In this document: piece after piece, positions 46,640 to 54,713 of the stretch
Layout: every line of letters begins with the position of its first letter
Numbering within the stretch: the stretch's first letter is position 1
Assembly (NCBI RefSeq): GCF_900176535.1
Contig: NZ_FWXT01000001.1
Coordinates: forward strand, 2,294,001 to 2,358,000
DNA length: 64,000 nt
Direction of reading: 5' to 3'
Source of the DNA: Pedobacter africanus
Lineage (GTDB): Bacteria > Bacteroidota > Bacteroidia > Sphingobacteriales > Sphingobacteriaceae
Position numbers and translations under genes: made by a program
Notes under the pieces: generated by a model
Database searches by the model: none
Seen by the model: the letters and a program-made list of their open reading frames with translations, nothing else
What the model was told of the DNA's origin: nothing

Positions 46640-47352
46640 CGTTTATGATTTTTGACTTCCTTAATAAACTGTTCTTTAATTTTTTGGGATAAAGGGTTTT
46701 GCTCCTTTTCCTTCATTCTTTCGGGGTGCCATTGTACAGCAATCATAAAGGCCTTGCCCGTTTTGTCTTTAAACTCCAACCCTTCTATGATGGGGTTCGG
46801 GGTATCGGCATATACACTTACCATCAGGTTTTCGCCAAGGGCATTGGGGTTTACGGCCTGGTGATGGGCGCTGTTTACCTGACCGCGTTTCTGGCCTGTT
46901 ATGGCATACAGTAAGCTGTGGGTGTTGATGATGACCTCATGGACCTTGTCTTCGCTTTCTTTTTTATGGAATTTATGGAGTTTTTCGCCATTGTCTTCAA
47001 ACACTTTTCCACCCTCCATAATGTTGATGTACTGCATGCCCCGGCATATGCCCAGTACCGGTATTTTTGCTTCCTGCGAATACTTGTAAATGAGCCGCTC
47101 AAACTCGTCGCGCTCGGGCAAAAACCGCTCGGGCATATAAGGATATTCTTCGGCCCCGCCGTATATGGCCGGCAACACATCAATGCCTCCGGTTAGTACA
47201 AAGCCATCACACCTTTTAATGTCTTCCCGGTTGTTCTTCTGAAAGGAAAGTTCGATCAGCTCGATGTCCTCTCCAAGCTCGGCCGGCGTAAACCAGTTCC
47301 AGTAGTTCTGGAAGTTTGCTTCCGAATAGCTTATTCCTATTTTCTTTTTCAT
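46636..47352 (-). CDS. Class I glutamine amidotransferase-like gamma-glutamyl hydrolase (PuuD type)
   Basis: 238 residues. The catalytic Cys is in VLGICRGMQYINI and the His-Glu pair in VQWHPE. Substrate residues in the same family include LTGGIDVLP. PuuD-type enzymes hydrolyse gamma-glutamyl amides to release glutamate. It overlaps the aldehyde dehydrogenase by 4 nt and would complete the pathway by releasing glutamate and the amino acid made from the amino alcohol. Confidence 0.9.
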   Translation of the reverse strand: MKKKIGISYSEANFQNYWNWFTPAELGEDIELIELSFQKNNREDIKRCDGFVLTGGIDVLPAIYGGAEEYPYMPERFLPERDEFERLIYKYSQEAKIPVLGICRGMQYINIMEGGKVFEDNGEKLHKFHKKESEDKVHEVIINTHSLLYAITGQKRGQVNSAHHQAVNPNALGENLMVSVYADTPNPIIEGLEFKDKTGKAFMIAVQWHPERMKEKEQNPLSQKIKEQFIKEVKNHKR

Positions 47353-47419
47353 TACAATAATCCTTTTTTACACCTGCGTTCAGTTACCCTCAACGCATTC
47401 AATCGCTCTTAACCGCGCT

Positions 47420-48568
47420 CTAAAGTGCCTTTAGATACAGCTGCTTAAAGTCTTCCCTGCTTACCGGCTTTGGATTGTTGGGATGGGCAAAATCGGCAAG
47501 GGCCATGTCTGCCAATTTATCAATATGTTCTGGTTTTACACCTATATCTGAGAGGTGATGTGGAATATTTATTTTGCTGTTCAGGTCGAAAAGGTATTGC
47601 ACTACGGCTTGTCCCGTCTCTTCTTTAAGCTCCAGTGCCCGCGCTATACGCCTGAACTTATCTTCAAAGCCTGCCACATTGAACTCCATGCCATAAGGAA
47701 TGTTGACGGCATTGGCCAGGCCATGGTGGGTATCCAGAAGAGAAGAGAGCGGATGGGCAAGGGAATGTACCACACCTAGTCCTTTTTGAAAGGCAATGGC
47801 GCCCATCATGGAGGCCATCAGCATTTTGCTGCGGCTCTGCAAATCGGGTTTGTTTACGGCCTGCTCCAGGGCATCCTTAATCAGGGAAATGCCTTCGAGT
47901 GCAATCCCATCACACAGGGGATGTGGGTTTTTGGCTAAAAAAGCTTCCATATTATGCGTAAGCGCATCCATTCCGGTAGCGGCGGTAATAAAAGGAGGCA
48001 ATTCCATGGTCAGCAGCGGATCGGCAAATACAATTTTGGCCATCAGCTTTGGTGAAAAAAGGATTTTTTTCTGATGGGTCTCATCATCGGCAATGATGGC
48101 ACTGCGGCCCACCTCACTCCCGGTTCCGGCAGTGGTTGGCACAGTGATGAAATGCGGCACTTCATTGGTTACATACACATCGCCGCCTATCAGGTCATCG
48201 TATTTAAACAGGTCTGCCCGGTGACTGGTGCGCAGTACGATTGCCCTGGCCACATCCAGCGCAGCGCCTCCGCCTATGCCAATTACACAATCCCTGCCGG
48301 TGTCGTCCCAGATTTCGGTTCCTTTATATACATCACTTTTTACCGGGTTTTTATGGATATCACTAAACACCTCGGCAGAGATGCTGCCAGCATGCAGATC
48401 GGCAATGATGGTCCTGAAAAAGGGAAGCGCTGCAATGGTCGGATCGGTTACGATCAGTGCCCGTTTCAGTGCGTGCTGCTGCAGGTAAGCTGGCAATTCT
48501 TTAATAGCCCCGGCACCAAAACGGATGGTAGTGGGGAAATTGTACTGGTATACTTTATCAAATGTCAT
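47420..48568 (-). CDS. Iron-containing alcohol dehydrogenase
   Basis: 382 residues of the group III metal-dependent alcohol dehydrogenases. The NAD-binding motif is GIGGGAALDVARAI and TTAGTGSE follows. Metal-ligand residues are in GMDALTHNMEAF, VHSLAHPLS and THHGLANA. This family oxidises primary alcohols to aldehydes. Its place beside a gamma-glutamyl ligase suggests the substrate is a gamma-glutamylated amino alcohol. Confidence 0.93.
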   Translation of the reverse strand: MTFDKVYQYNFPTTIRFGAGAIKELPAYLQQHALKRALIVTDPTIAALPFFRTIIADLHAGSISAEVFSDIHKNPVKSDVYKGTEIWDDTGRDCVIGIGGGAALDVARAIVLRTSHRADLFKYDDLIGGDVYVTNEVPHFITVPTTAGTGSEVGRSAIIADDETHQKKILFSPKLMAKIVFADPLLTMELPPFITAATGMDALTHNMEAFLAKNPHPLCDGIALEGISLIKDALEQAVNKPDLQSRSKMLMASMMGAIAFQKGLGVVHSLAHPLSSLLDTHHGLANAVNIPYGMEFNVAGFEDKFRRIARALELKEETGQAVVQYLFDLNSKINIPHHLSDIGVKPEHIDKLADMALADFAHPNNPKPVSREDFKQLYLKAL

Positions 48569-48577
48569 ACTGGCGCA

Positions 48578-49936
48578 TTATATAATTTCAAAATATCTTT
48601 TCAGCTCCCAATCGGTTACTACCCTGGCATACTGCCGCCACTCCCATTCTCTTGTTAACGTAAAATGTTCAACAAACTGATCGCCAAACAGTTCTTTGGC
48701 CAATGCAGAAGTTTTCATTCTTTGTGTAGCTTCATGAAGGTTTTGCGGGAGTACCCCATTAGAGAGGTCTCTGTAGCCATTGCCTGTTGTGGCTTCTTTT
48801 TCAAGCTTCATATTATGCTGAACACCGTACAGACCCGCAGCAAGGCAGGCAGCCATGGCCAGGTAAGGATTGGTATCGGAGCCCACTACCCGTGTTTCGA
48901 GCCTGCTGGCTTTGGCATTGCCGGGCAGGGCCCTTAAGGCAACTGTGCGGTTATCAATACCCCAGGTTAAGGTAGTGGGTGCCCATGCGCCTTCTACCAA
49001 CCGCTTATAACTGTTGATGGTCGGTGCAATCATGGGCAAAATTTCGGGCAGGCAATGCAGTTGCCCGGCAATATAGCTCTTCATCAGCGCACTCATTTTA
49101 CGCTCGTCCTTTTCGTCGTGGAATAGGTTCTTTTTAGAACTTTTATCCCATAAGCTCTGGTGCACATGCCCGCTACAGCCCGGAAGGTTTTCACTGATCT
49201 TGGCCATAAAGGTGGCCATAAGCCCATGCTTGTAGGCGATTTCCTTTACAGCCGTTTTAAACAGCACGGCCTGGTCTGCCGCTGCCAGGACCCCGGCATA
49301 TTTAATGGCAGCCTCGTAAACACCAGGGCCGGTTTCGGTATGCAGGCCTTCTATGGGGATGTCAAACCTGCACAGCAGGTCAAAAAGATCGCTCATGTAT
49401 TCATTCTTCAGCGTACTGCGAAGGATGGAGTAACCAAACATGCCCGGACTGAGCGGGTTGAGCTGGCGGAAATCTTTCTGATTGGCCGTTTCGGGTGTCT
49501 CCGCAAAATTGAACCACTCAAATTCCTGGGAAAAATAAGGGGTATAGCCACTGTTCTCTGCATCAACAAGCACCTTTCGGAGCAGCTGGCGCGGACAGGT
49601 GTAGGCCGGGCGGTGCTGTTCATCTACAAAATCACCAAGAAAGAAAGGCACATCGTTTTCCCAGGGCACCTTACGGAATGTGGCGGGGTCCAGTTGCACC
49701 TGTGCATCGGGATAACCGGTATGCCATCCGGTATATTTAACATTGTCGTAAGCTACGTCGCCCATATCCCAGCCAAAGGTAACGTCGCAAAAGCCCAGCC
49801 TCCCTTCAATAACAGACGCAAACTTCTCGGCTGCAATATATTTTCCCCTCAATACGCCGTCAATATCGGCCACGGCCACTTTTACTTTTCCGGATGGGTG
49901 TTTCTTTACATAAGCTAAAATTTCTGGTATGGTCAT
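48578..49936 (-). CDS. Glutamine-synthetase-family gamma-glutamyl-amine ligase
   Basis: 452 residues of the GlnA fold. Active-site segments are ETGPGVYE, GCSGHVHQSLWD, NSYKRLVEGAWAP and ETRVVGSDTNPYLA. It is more like PuuA and GlnA4 type ligases than assimilatory glutamine synthetase: the operon holds a permease and catabolic dehydrogenases and no nitrogen-assimilation gene. It would couple glutamate to an amine using ATP. It overlaps the permease gene by 4 nt. Ethanolamine is the best guess for the amine, as for Streptomyces GlnA4, but putrescine-like amines are possible. Confidence 0.85.
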   Translation of the reverse strand: MTIPEILAYVKKHPSGKVKVAVADIDGVLRGKYIAAEKFASVIEGRLGFCDVTFGWDMGDVAYDNVKYTGWHTGYPDAQVQLDPATFRKVPWENDVPFFLGDFVDEQHRPAYTCPRQLLRKVLVDAENSGYTPYFSQEFEWFNFAETPETANQKDFRQLNPLSPGMFGYSILRSTLKNEYMSDLFDLLCRFDIPIEGLHTETGPGVYEAAIKYAGVLAAADQAVLFKTAVKEIAYKHGLMATFMAKISENLPGCSGHVHQSLWDKSSKKNLFHDEKDERKMSALMKSYIAGQLHCLPEILPMIAPTINSYKRLVEGAWAPTTLTWGIDNRTVALRALPGNAKASRLETRVVGSDTNPYLAMAACLAAGLYGVQHNMKLEKEATTGNGYRDLSNGVLPQNLHEATQRMKTSALAKELFGDQFVEHFTLTREWEWRQYARVVTDWELKRYFEII

Positions 49937-51249
49937 TTGCTACCTGGTTTAAAAATTTTATACAATAAAAAGGTGATGAGCAGGATGGAAAAATAAACAA
50001 GGCCCAGTTTAAGGTTAAAAATAAACATGGCCAGTATGGATATTGCTGCAATACCTAGCGAAACTATCGGAAAAACCGGGTAAAAAGGCACTCGGAAAGG
50101 GCGATCCAGTAAAGGTTCTTTTTTACGGAGGATGAGGATGGCCAGCATGGCAATAATGTACAGGGTAAGGGCGCCAAATACGGAAATGATGATGATCTCA
50201 GCCGTTTTGCCCGATAAGAGGGCCAGGATGCCGATGAGCATATTGCCGATAAGTGCATTGGCCGGGGTATGGAAGCGCGGAGAGATTTTACCGAGAAAAG
50301 CAGGGATATGCTCCACCCGGCCCATTTCGTAGGTAGAACGGCCGGCAGCCAGGATAAGCCCATGAAAGGAGGCCACCAGGCCGAACAGCCCGACGGTGAT
50401 CAGCAGGTGGTACATCATATGGGTGTTGCCGGTTATTTTTGCCAGGGCAAGCGGCAGAGGGGAATCGGAAGTTTCTCCGCTAACCCCGTTTTTATAGACA
50501 ATAGCTTCCCAGCCTGCAATGCCTGTTGCGGTGACAAAAATGAGCACACACAGAATGGCCAGCGTAAGTATGGCCCAGCCAAAGCCCTTGCTGATGTCTT
50601 TCTGGGGGTTTTTGGTTTCTTCGGCTACATTGGCAATGCCTTCTATGCCCAGGAAAAACCAGATGGCAAAAGGGATGGCGGCAAAAATCCCCTGCCAGCC
50701 ATTGGGGAAAGCATTTTGGGTAAGGTTGGCCAGCTGGAATTTTGGTGCTGCCAGCCCCGAAAATAAAAGCAGCTCGCCCACAGCAAATACGGTAATGACC
50801 ACCTCGAAGGACGCTGCAGCCTTAACCCCGTAAACATTGAGGGCGGTAAAGACCAGGTAAACAGAGATGGCGCAGGTTAAAATGGGTACTCCCGGAAAAA
50901 AGGCATTGAAATAAGCCCCTATGGCAAATGCAATGGCCGGGGGCGCTAAAATGAATTCTACAATCTGGGCGATACCGGCAATGAAGCCTATGTCTTTTCC
51001 CATGGCCTTGCTGGCATAGTCGAACACTCCGCCCGCCTTGGGAATGGCACAGGCCAGTTCGGCATAACTAAAGGTAAAAGTAACGTACATGAGCATGATG
51101 ACGAGCGTGGCAGCGGCCATACCTCCGGTACCGCCCTTTTCCAGGCCAAGGTTCCATCCAAAATACATGCCCGAGATTACATAGCCTACGCCAAGGCCCC
51201 ATAACATAAAAGGGGTAAGTGTTTTCTTTAAACCTTTATTTTCTGTCAT
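49933..51249 (-). CDS. APC-family amino acid/amine permease (ethanolamine permease-like)
   Basis: 438 residues with about 12 hydrophobic helices. The N-terminus (FMLWGLGVGYVISGMYFGWN) and GGVFDYASKAMGKDIGF resemble ethanolamine permeases of the APC superfamily. It is the first gene of the operon, the usual place for a dedicated importer. A proton-coupled uptake of a small amine is inferred. Related APC permeases carry amino acids, so the substrate is not certain. Confidence 0.85.
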   Translation of the reverse strand: MTENKGLKKTLTPFMLWGLGVGYVISGMYFGWNLGLEKGGTGGMAAATLVIMLMYVTFTFSYAELACAIPKAGGVFDYASKAMGKDIGFIAGIAQIVEFILAPPAIAFAIGAYFNAFFPGVPILTCAISVYLVFTALNVYGVKAAASFEVVITVFAVGELLLFSGLAAPKFQLANLTQNAFPNGWQGIFAAIPFAIWFFLGIEGIANVAEETKNPQKDISKGFGWAILTLAILCVLIFVTATGIAGWEAIVYKNGVSGETSDSPLPLALAKITGNTHMMYHLLITVGLFGLVASFHGLILAAGRSTYEMGRVEHIPAFLGKISPRFHTPANALIGNMLIGILALLSGKTAEIIIISVFGALTLYIIAMLAILILRKKEPLLDRPFRVPFYPVFPIVSLGIAAISILAMFIFNLKLGLVYFSILLITFLLYKIFKPGSK

Positions 51250-51407
51250 TTGGTTTGGTTGGTTACTTCATTTATAAATATAAAATAAAAATTCTTTAAT
51301 TTTTTTTACGGAGGCTTCTCATTACTGATCAACCGTTTGCGCAATAGCTTATTTTATGTTCCAGGCGTTTAATTTCGATAATTAAGTGAGATACACTTCT
51401 TAAAAAA

Positions 51408-51438
51408 TTTGATAAAGTCGGCAGAGTAGTTATATTTA
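51408..51438 (+). promoter_or_regulatory. Bacteroidota-type promoter of nagB
   Basis: TTTG at 51408-51411 is followed after 19 nt by TATATTTA at 51431-51438, one mismatch from the Bacteroidota -7 consensus TAnnTTTG. Spacing is the consensus 19. The ATG is about 30 nt downstream. Confidence 0.6.
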
Positions 51439-51468
51439 CTGCTCCGTACAAAATTTAAGAACAAACGA

Positions 51469-53388
51469 ATGGCTAGATTAAATCTTCTGGAGGAAACGCG
51501 CTTTGAAAAACTGCCTGTTTCTGTCTTTGAAAACCCCAAAGAAGCATCGCTCAGCGTTGCTCAGCGCATCGGGAACCTCATTAAAGAAAAACAAAAAACC
51601 AATGCCCATGCAGTTTTAGGCCTGGCTACCGGTGCAACGCCTGTTGCCGTGTATGCTGAACTGGTAAGAATGCACAGGGAAGAGGGATTGAGTTTTAAGA
51701 ATGTGATCACTTTTAACCTTGACGAGTACTACCCTATGCAGCCTACTGCTGCACAGAGCTATGTGACTTTCATGAACGAAAACCTGTTTGATCACATCGA
51801 CATCGACAAGAACAATGTAAACATCCCTGATGGAACATTGAGCCTGGAGGAAATCCCTGCATTTTGTCTGGATTATGAGAAGAAGATTGGAGACCTTGGA
51901 GGACTGGACATCCAGATCCTCGGTATCGGACGTACAGGTCACATCGGATTCAATGAGCCAGGTTCTGCACCAAACTCAGGTACCCGTTTGGTTACGCTCG
52001 ACGATCTGACCAGACGTGATGCGGCAAGAGATTTCGGGGGTAAATCTTTTGTACCTACAAAAGCAATCACCATGGGTGTTGGTACCATTTTCAAAGCCAG
52101 GGAGATCATCCTGATGGCCTGGAACAAGAAAAAAGCACCTATCATTAAAAAAACAGTTGAAGGCGAGATCTCGAGCGAGGTACCGGCTACTTATTTACAG
52201 TTATCGGACAATGTTGAGTTCATCTTAGATAAGGATGCAGCCTCAATGCTGACCCGCTTTGATACGCCATGGCTGGTTAAAGACTGTGTATGGGACGAGA
52301 AACTGACCCGCAAAGCGGTGATCTGGCTGGCCAACACACTTAAAAAGCCTGTTCTTAAGCTTACTGAAGACGATTACAACAACAACGGTATGGCACAGCT
52401 TGCTGTTGAGCAAGGCCCTGTTTACAACATCAACATCCATATTTTCAATAAATTACAGCACACCATTACTGGATGGCCAGGAGGAAAACCGAATGCCGAT
52501 GACTCGCAAAGGCCTGAGCGGGCCACACCTGCCAAAAAGCGCTCCATCATTTTCTCACCGCACCCTGATGATGATGTGATCTCTATGGGCGGTACTTTCA
52601 TCCGCCTGGTAGACCAGAAACACGATGTCCATGTGGCTTACCAGACTTCGGGCAATACCGCTGTATGGGACGATGATGCGCTGCGCTTTGTAGAGTTTAA
52701 CATCGACTTCTCTGAAAAAATGGGACTGGATGCAGCGCACCTTAAAAAACTGTACCAGGATATGCGTTCTTTTATCGAGAAAAAGCAGCCTAACCAGATT
52801 GATACTCCTGAAATTCAAACGGTAAAGGGCTTGATCAGAAAAGGTGAGGCTATTGCCGGTGCACGTTATTGCGGACTGGACGATGACCACATCCACTTTA
52901 TGGCATTGCCGTTTTATGAAAGCGGAAAAAGCCAGAAAAACCCGGTTACCGACGCCGATGTGGTGCTAACTATGGAATTGCTGCAAAAGGTAAAACCAGA
53001 GCAGGTATTTGCCGCAGGCGATTTTGAAGACCCGCATGGCACACATATCGTTTGTTTTAACATTATCCTGGAAGCATTGAGACGTTTGGCTAAAACAGAA
53101 GACTGGGTTAAAGATTGCTGGTTATGGATGTACCGCGGTGCATGGCAGGAGTTTGAGACCTACGAAATTGAAATGGCTGTGCCATTGAGCCCTCAGGAAG
53201 TGGAAAGAAAGAAATTCGCCATCTTCAAACACCAGTCGCAAAAAGACAGGGCTGTTTTCCCGGGTGATGATGCAAGGGAATTCTGGCAAAGGGCTGAAGA
53301 CCGGAACAGGGAAACTGCCCAGGCTTACGACAGCTTAGGCCTGGCAGAGTACGAAGCCATGGAAGCTTTTGTACGTTATAAGTTCTAG
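51469..53388 (+). CDS. nagB: Glucosamine-6-phosphate deaminase fused to a PIG-L/LmbE deacetylase domain
   Basis: 639 residues. The N-terminal half is NagB (about 1-300), which converts glucosamine-6-phosphate to fructose-6-phosphate and ammonia; motifs are GLATGATPVAVY, TFNLDEYYPM and GIGRTGHIGFNEPGS. From about 360 a PIG-L/LmbE deacetylase-like domain follows, with SPHPDDDVISMGG and GDFEDPHGTH metal sites. Such long NagB proteins occur in Bacteroidota. It is expressed from its own promoter and lies just before the NagX-like gene. Confidence 0.93.
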   Translation: MARLNLLEETRFEKLPVSVFENPKEASLSVAQRIGNLIKEKQKTNAHAVLGLATGATPVAVYAELVRMHREEGLSFKNVITFNLDEYYPMQPTAAQSYVTFMNENLFDHIDIDKNNVNIPDGTLSLEEIPAFCLDYEKKIGDLGGLDIQILGIGRTGHIGFNEPGSAPNSGTRLVTLDDLTRRDAARDFGGKSFVPTKAITMGVGTIFKAREIILMAWNKKKAPIIKKTVEGEISSEVPATYLQLSDNVEFILDKDAASMLTRFDTPWLVKDCVWDEKLTRKAVIWLANTLKKPVLKLTEDDYNNNGMAQLAVEQGPVYNINIHIFNKLQHTITGWPGGKPNADDSQRPERATPAKKRSIIFSPHPDDDVISMGGTFIRLVDQKHDVHVAYQTSGNTAVWDDDALRFVEFNIDFSEKMGLDAAHLKKLYQDMRSFIEKKQPNQIDTPEIQTVKGLIRKGEAIAGARYCGLDDDHIHFMALPFYESGKSQKNPVTDADVVLTMELLQKVKPEQVFAAGDFEDPHGTHIVCFNIILEALRRLAKTEDWVKDCWLWMYRGAWQEFETYEIEMAVPLSPQEVERKKFAIFKHQSQKDRAVFPGDDAREFWQRAEDRNRETAQAYDSLGLAEYEAMEAFVRYKF

Positions 53389-53408
53389 TTAAATTTATTA
53401 TATTTATA

Positions 53409-53441
53409 ACCGCTGCCGATTAACCAGGCAGCGGTTTTTTT
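53409..53441 (+). terminator. Rho-independent terminator after nagB
   Basis: A 9-bp stem ACCGCTGCC / GGCAGCGGT with a 9-nt loop is followed by a run of seven T. A TTG at 53440 lies inside this T-run, which is why the next gene's start is placed at 53458. Confidence 0.85.
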
Positions 53442-53457
53442 GTTTAAAAACTCTTTT

Positions 53458-54615
53458 ATGAGCTCATCTTTAAGCGTAACTTCTGCCCCGGCAAGGCTAT
53501 TGTCACTCGACTTTTTCAGAGGTGCAACCGTAGCCGCTATGATTTTGGTAAACAACCCGGGCGACTGGGGCAATGTTTATGCGCCTTTAAGGCATGCGGA
53601 ATGGAATGGTTGTACGCCCACCGACCTGATCTTTCCTTTTTTCCTGTTCATTGTAGGGGTATCCATTGCCTATGCCATGGGCAGCAAAAAAACGGATGCC
53701 GCAAGTCATGGAAAGACCATTTTAAAAGCATTGAAGCGGGCCCTGATCCTGTTTGGGCTTGGGCTGTTCCTGTCCCTCTATCCAAAAGTATTTACTGAGC
53801 CTATCGCCGCGTTTCAGGGGGTAAGGATTCCGGGGGTACTGCAGCGCATTGCCGTTGTTTTCCTGATCTCGTCTGCTATCTTTCTTAAAAATTCGGAGCG
53901 GAACATTTTCAGGATTCTGATTGCCCTGCTGGCAGTTTACTGGCTGCTGATGACCTTTGTGCCCGTTCCTGGTGTGGGTTATGCCAACCTGGAAAAAGAA
54001 ACCAACCTGGGGGCATGGCTGGACAGGACCATACTAACCGAAGCTCATTTATGGAAAGCAGCCAAAACATGGGACCCAGAAGGTATTTTGAGCACCATGC
54101 CTGCAGTAGCTACCGGCCTGTTCGGCGTACTGGTTGGGGTATATTTAAAACGTAGGGATGTAGATGCAGCCACGAAAATTAGCTGGCTCTTTTGTACAGG
54201 AACTGCCGCAGTAGCCCTGGGGCTGCTCTGGGACTTGCAATTCCCCATCAACAAGGCCTTATGGACCAGCTCATTTGTACTTTATACTGGCGGCCTGGCT
54301 ACCATCATCCTATCTTTCTGCTACTGGATCATCGACGTGCAGCAATACAACCGCTTTACCAAACCTTTTGTGGTGTATGGTGTAAATGCCATCACTGTTT
54401 TCTTTTTATCGGGGCTGATCCCACGTACACTTCGCATGTTTACGGTAAAGGCCGCGGATGGTTCGGAAATAAACCTGCAGGCCTGGTTGTACTCGGGCTT
54501 TGAATCCTGGCTCTCCCCCATCAATGCCTCGCTGGCCTGGGCTATCGCGTTTATCCTGTTCTGGCTGCTGATCCTTTGGGTGATGTACAAGAAAAAGATC
54601 ATCATTAAAGTTTAA
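53458..54615 (+). CDS. NagX-like (DUF5009) membrane acyltransferase
   Basis: 385 residues with about ten membrane segments. It belongs to the DUF5009/heparan-alpha-glucosaminide N-acetyltransferase-like family. The start is RLLSLDFFRGATVAAMILVN, with PTDLIFPFFLFIVGVSIAYA in the first helices, and GVLQRIAVVFLIS follows. NagX genes often sit with GlcNAc catabolic genes, as here next to nagB, and may act on GlcNAc or its transport. The reaction is not established. The ATG at 53458 is preferred over a TTG inside the nagB terminator. Confidence 0.85.
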   Translation: MSSSLSVTSAPARLLSLDFFRGATVAAMILVNNPGDWGNVYAPLRHAEWNGCTPTDLIFPFFLFIVGVSIAYAMGSKKTDAASHGKTILKALKRALILFGLGLFLSLYPKVFTEPIAAFQGVRIPGVLQRIAVVFLISSAIFLKNSERNIFRILIALLAVYWLLMTFVPVPGVGYANLEKETNLGAWLDRTILTEAHLWKAAKTWDPEGILSTMPAVATGLFGVLVGVYLKRRDVDAATKISWLFCTGTAAVALGLLWDLQFPINKALWTSSFVLYTGGLATIILSFCYWIIDVQQYNRFTKPFVVYGVNAITVFFLSGLIPRTLRMFTVKAADGSEINLQAWLYSGFESWLSPINASLAWAIAFILFWLLILWVMYKKKIIIKV

Positions 54616-54713
54616 ATTGCCAGAAGTGATATTCGCATATCACTGTTAAATTATGTTAAAAAACCATCTACCCTACGAACCCATTCGTAGTTTTGAACAA
54701 ACTAACTCTTATT

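Noticed and set aside
49160..49918. 252-codon plus-strand frame
   Set aside because: It is antisense to the glutamine-synthetase-like gene, whose motifs are intact.
45275..51249. Putrescine (Puu) pathway
   Set aside because: The gamma-glutamylputrescine oxidase is missing and an iron alcohol dehydrogenase is present instead.
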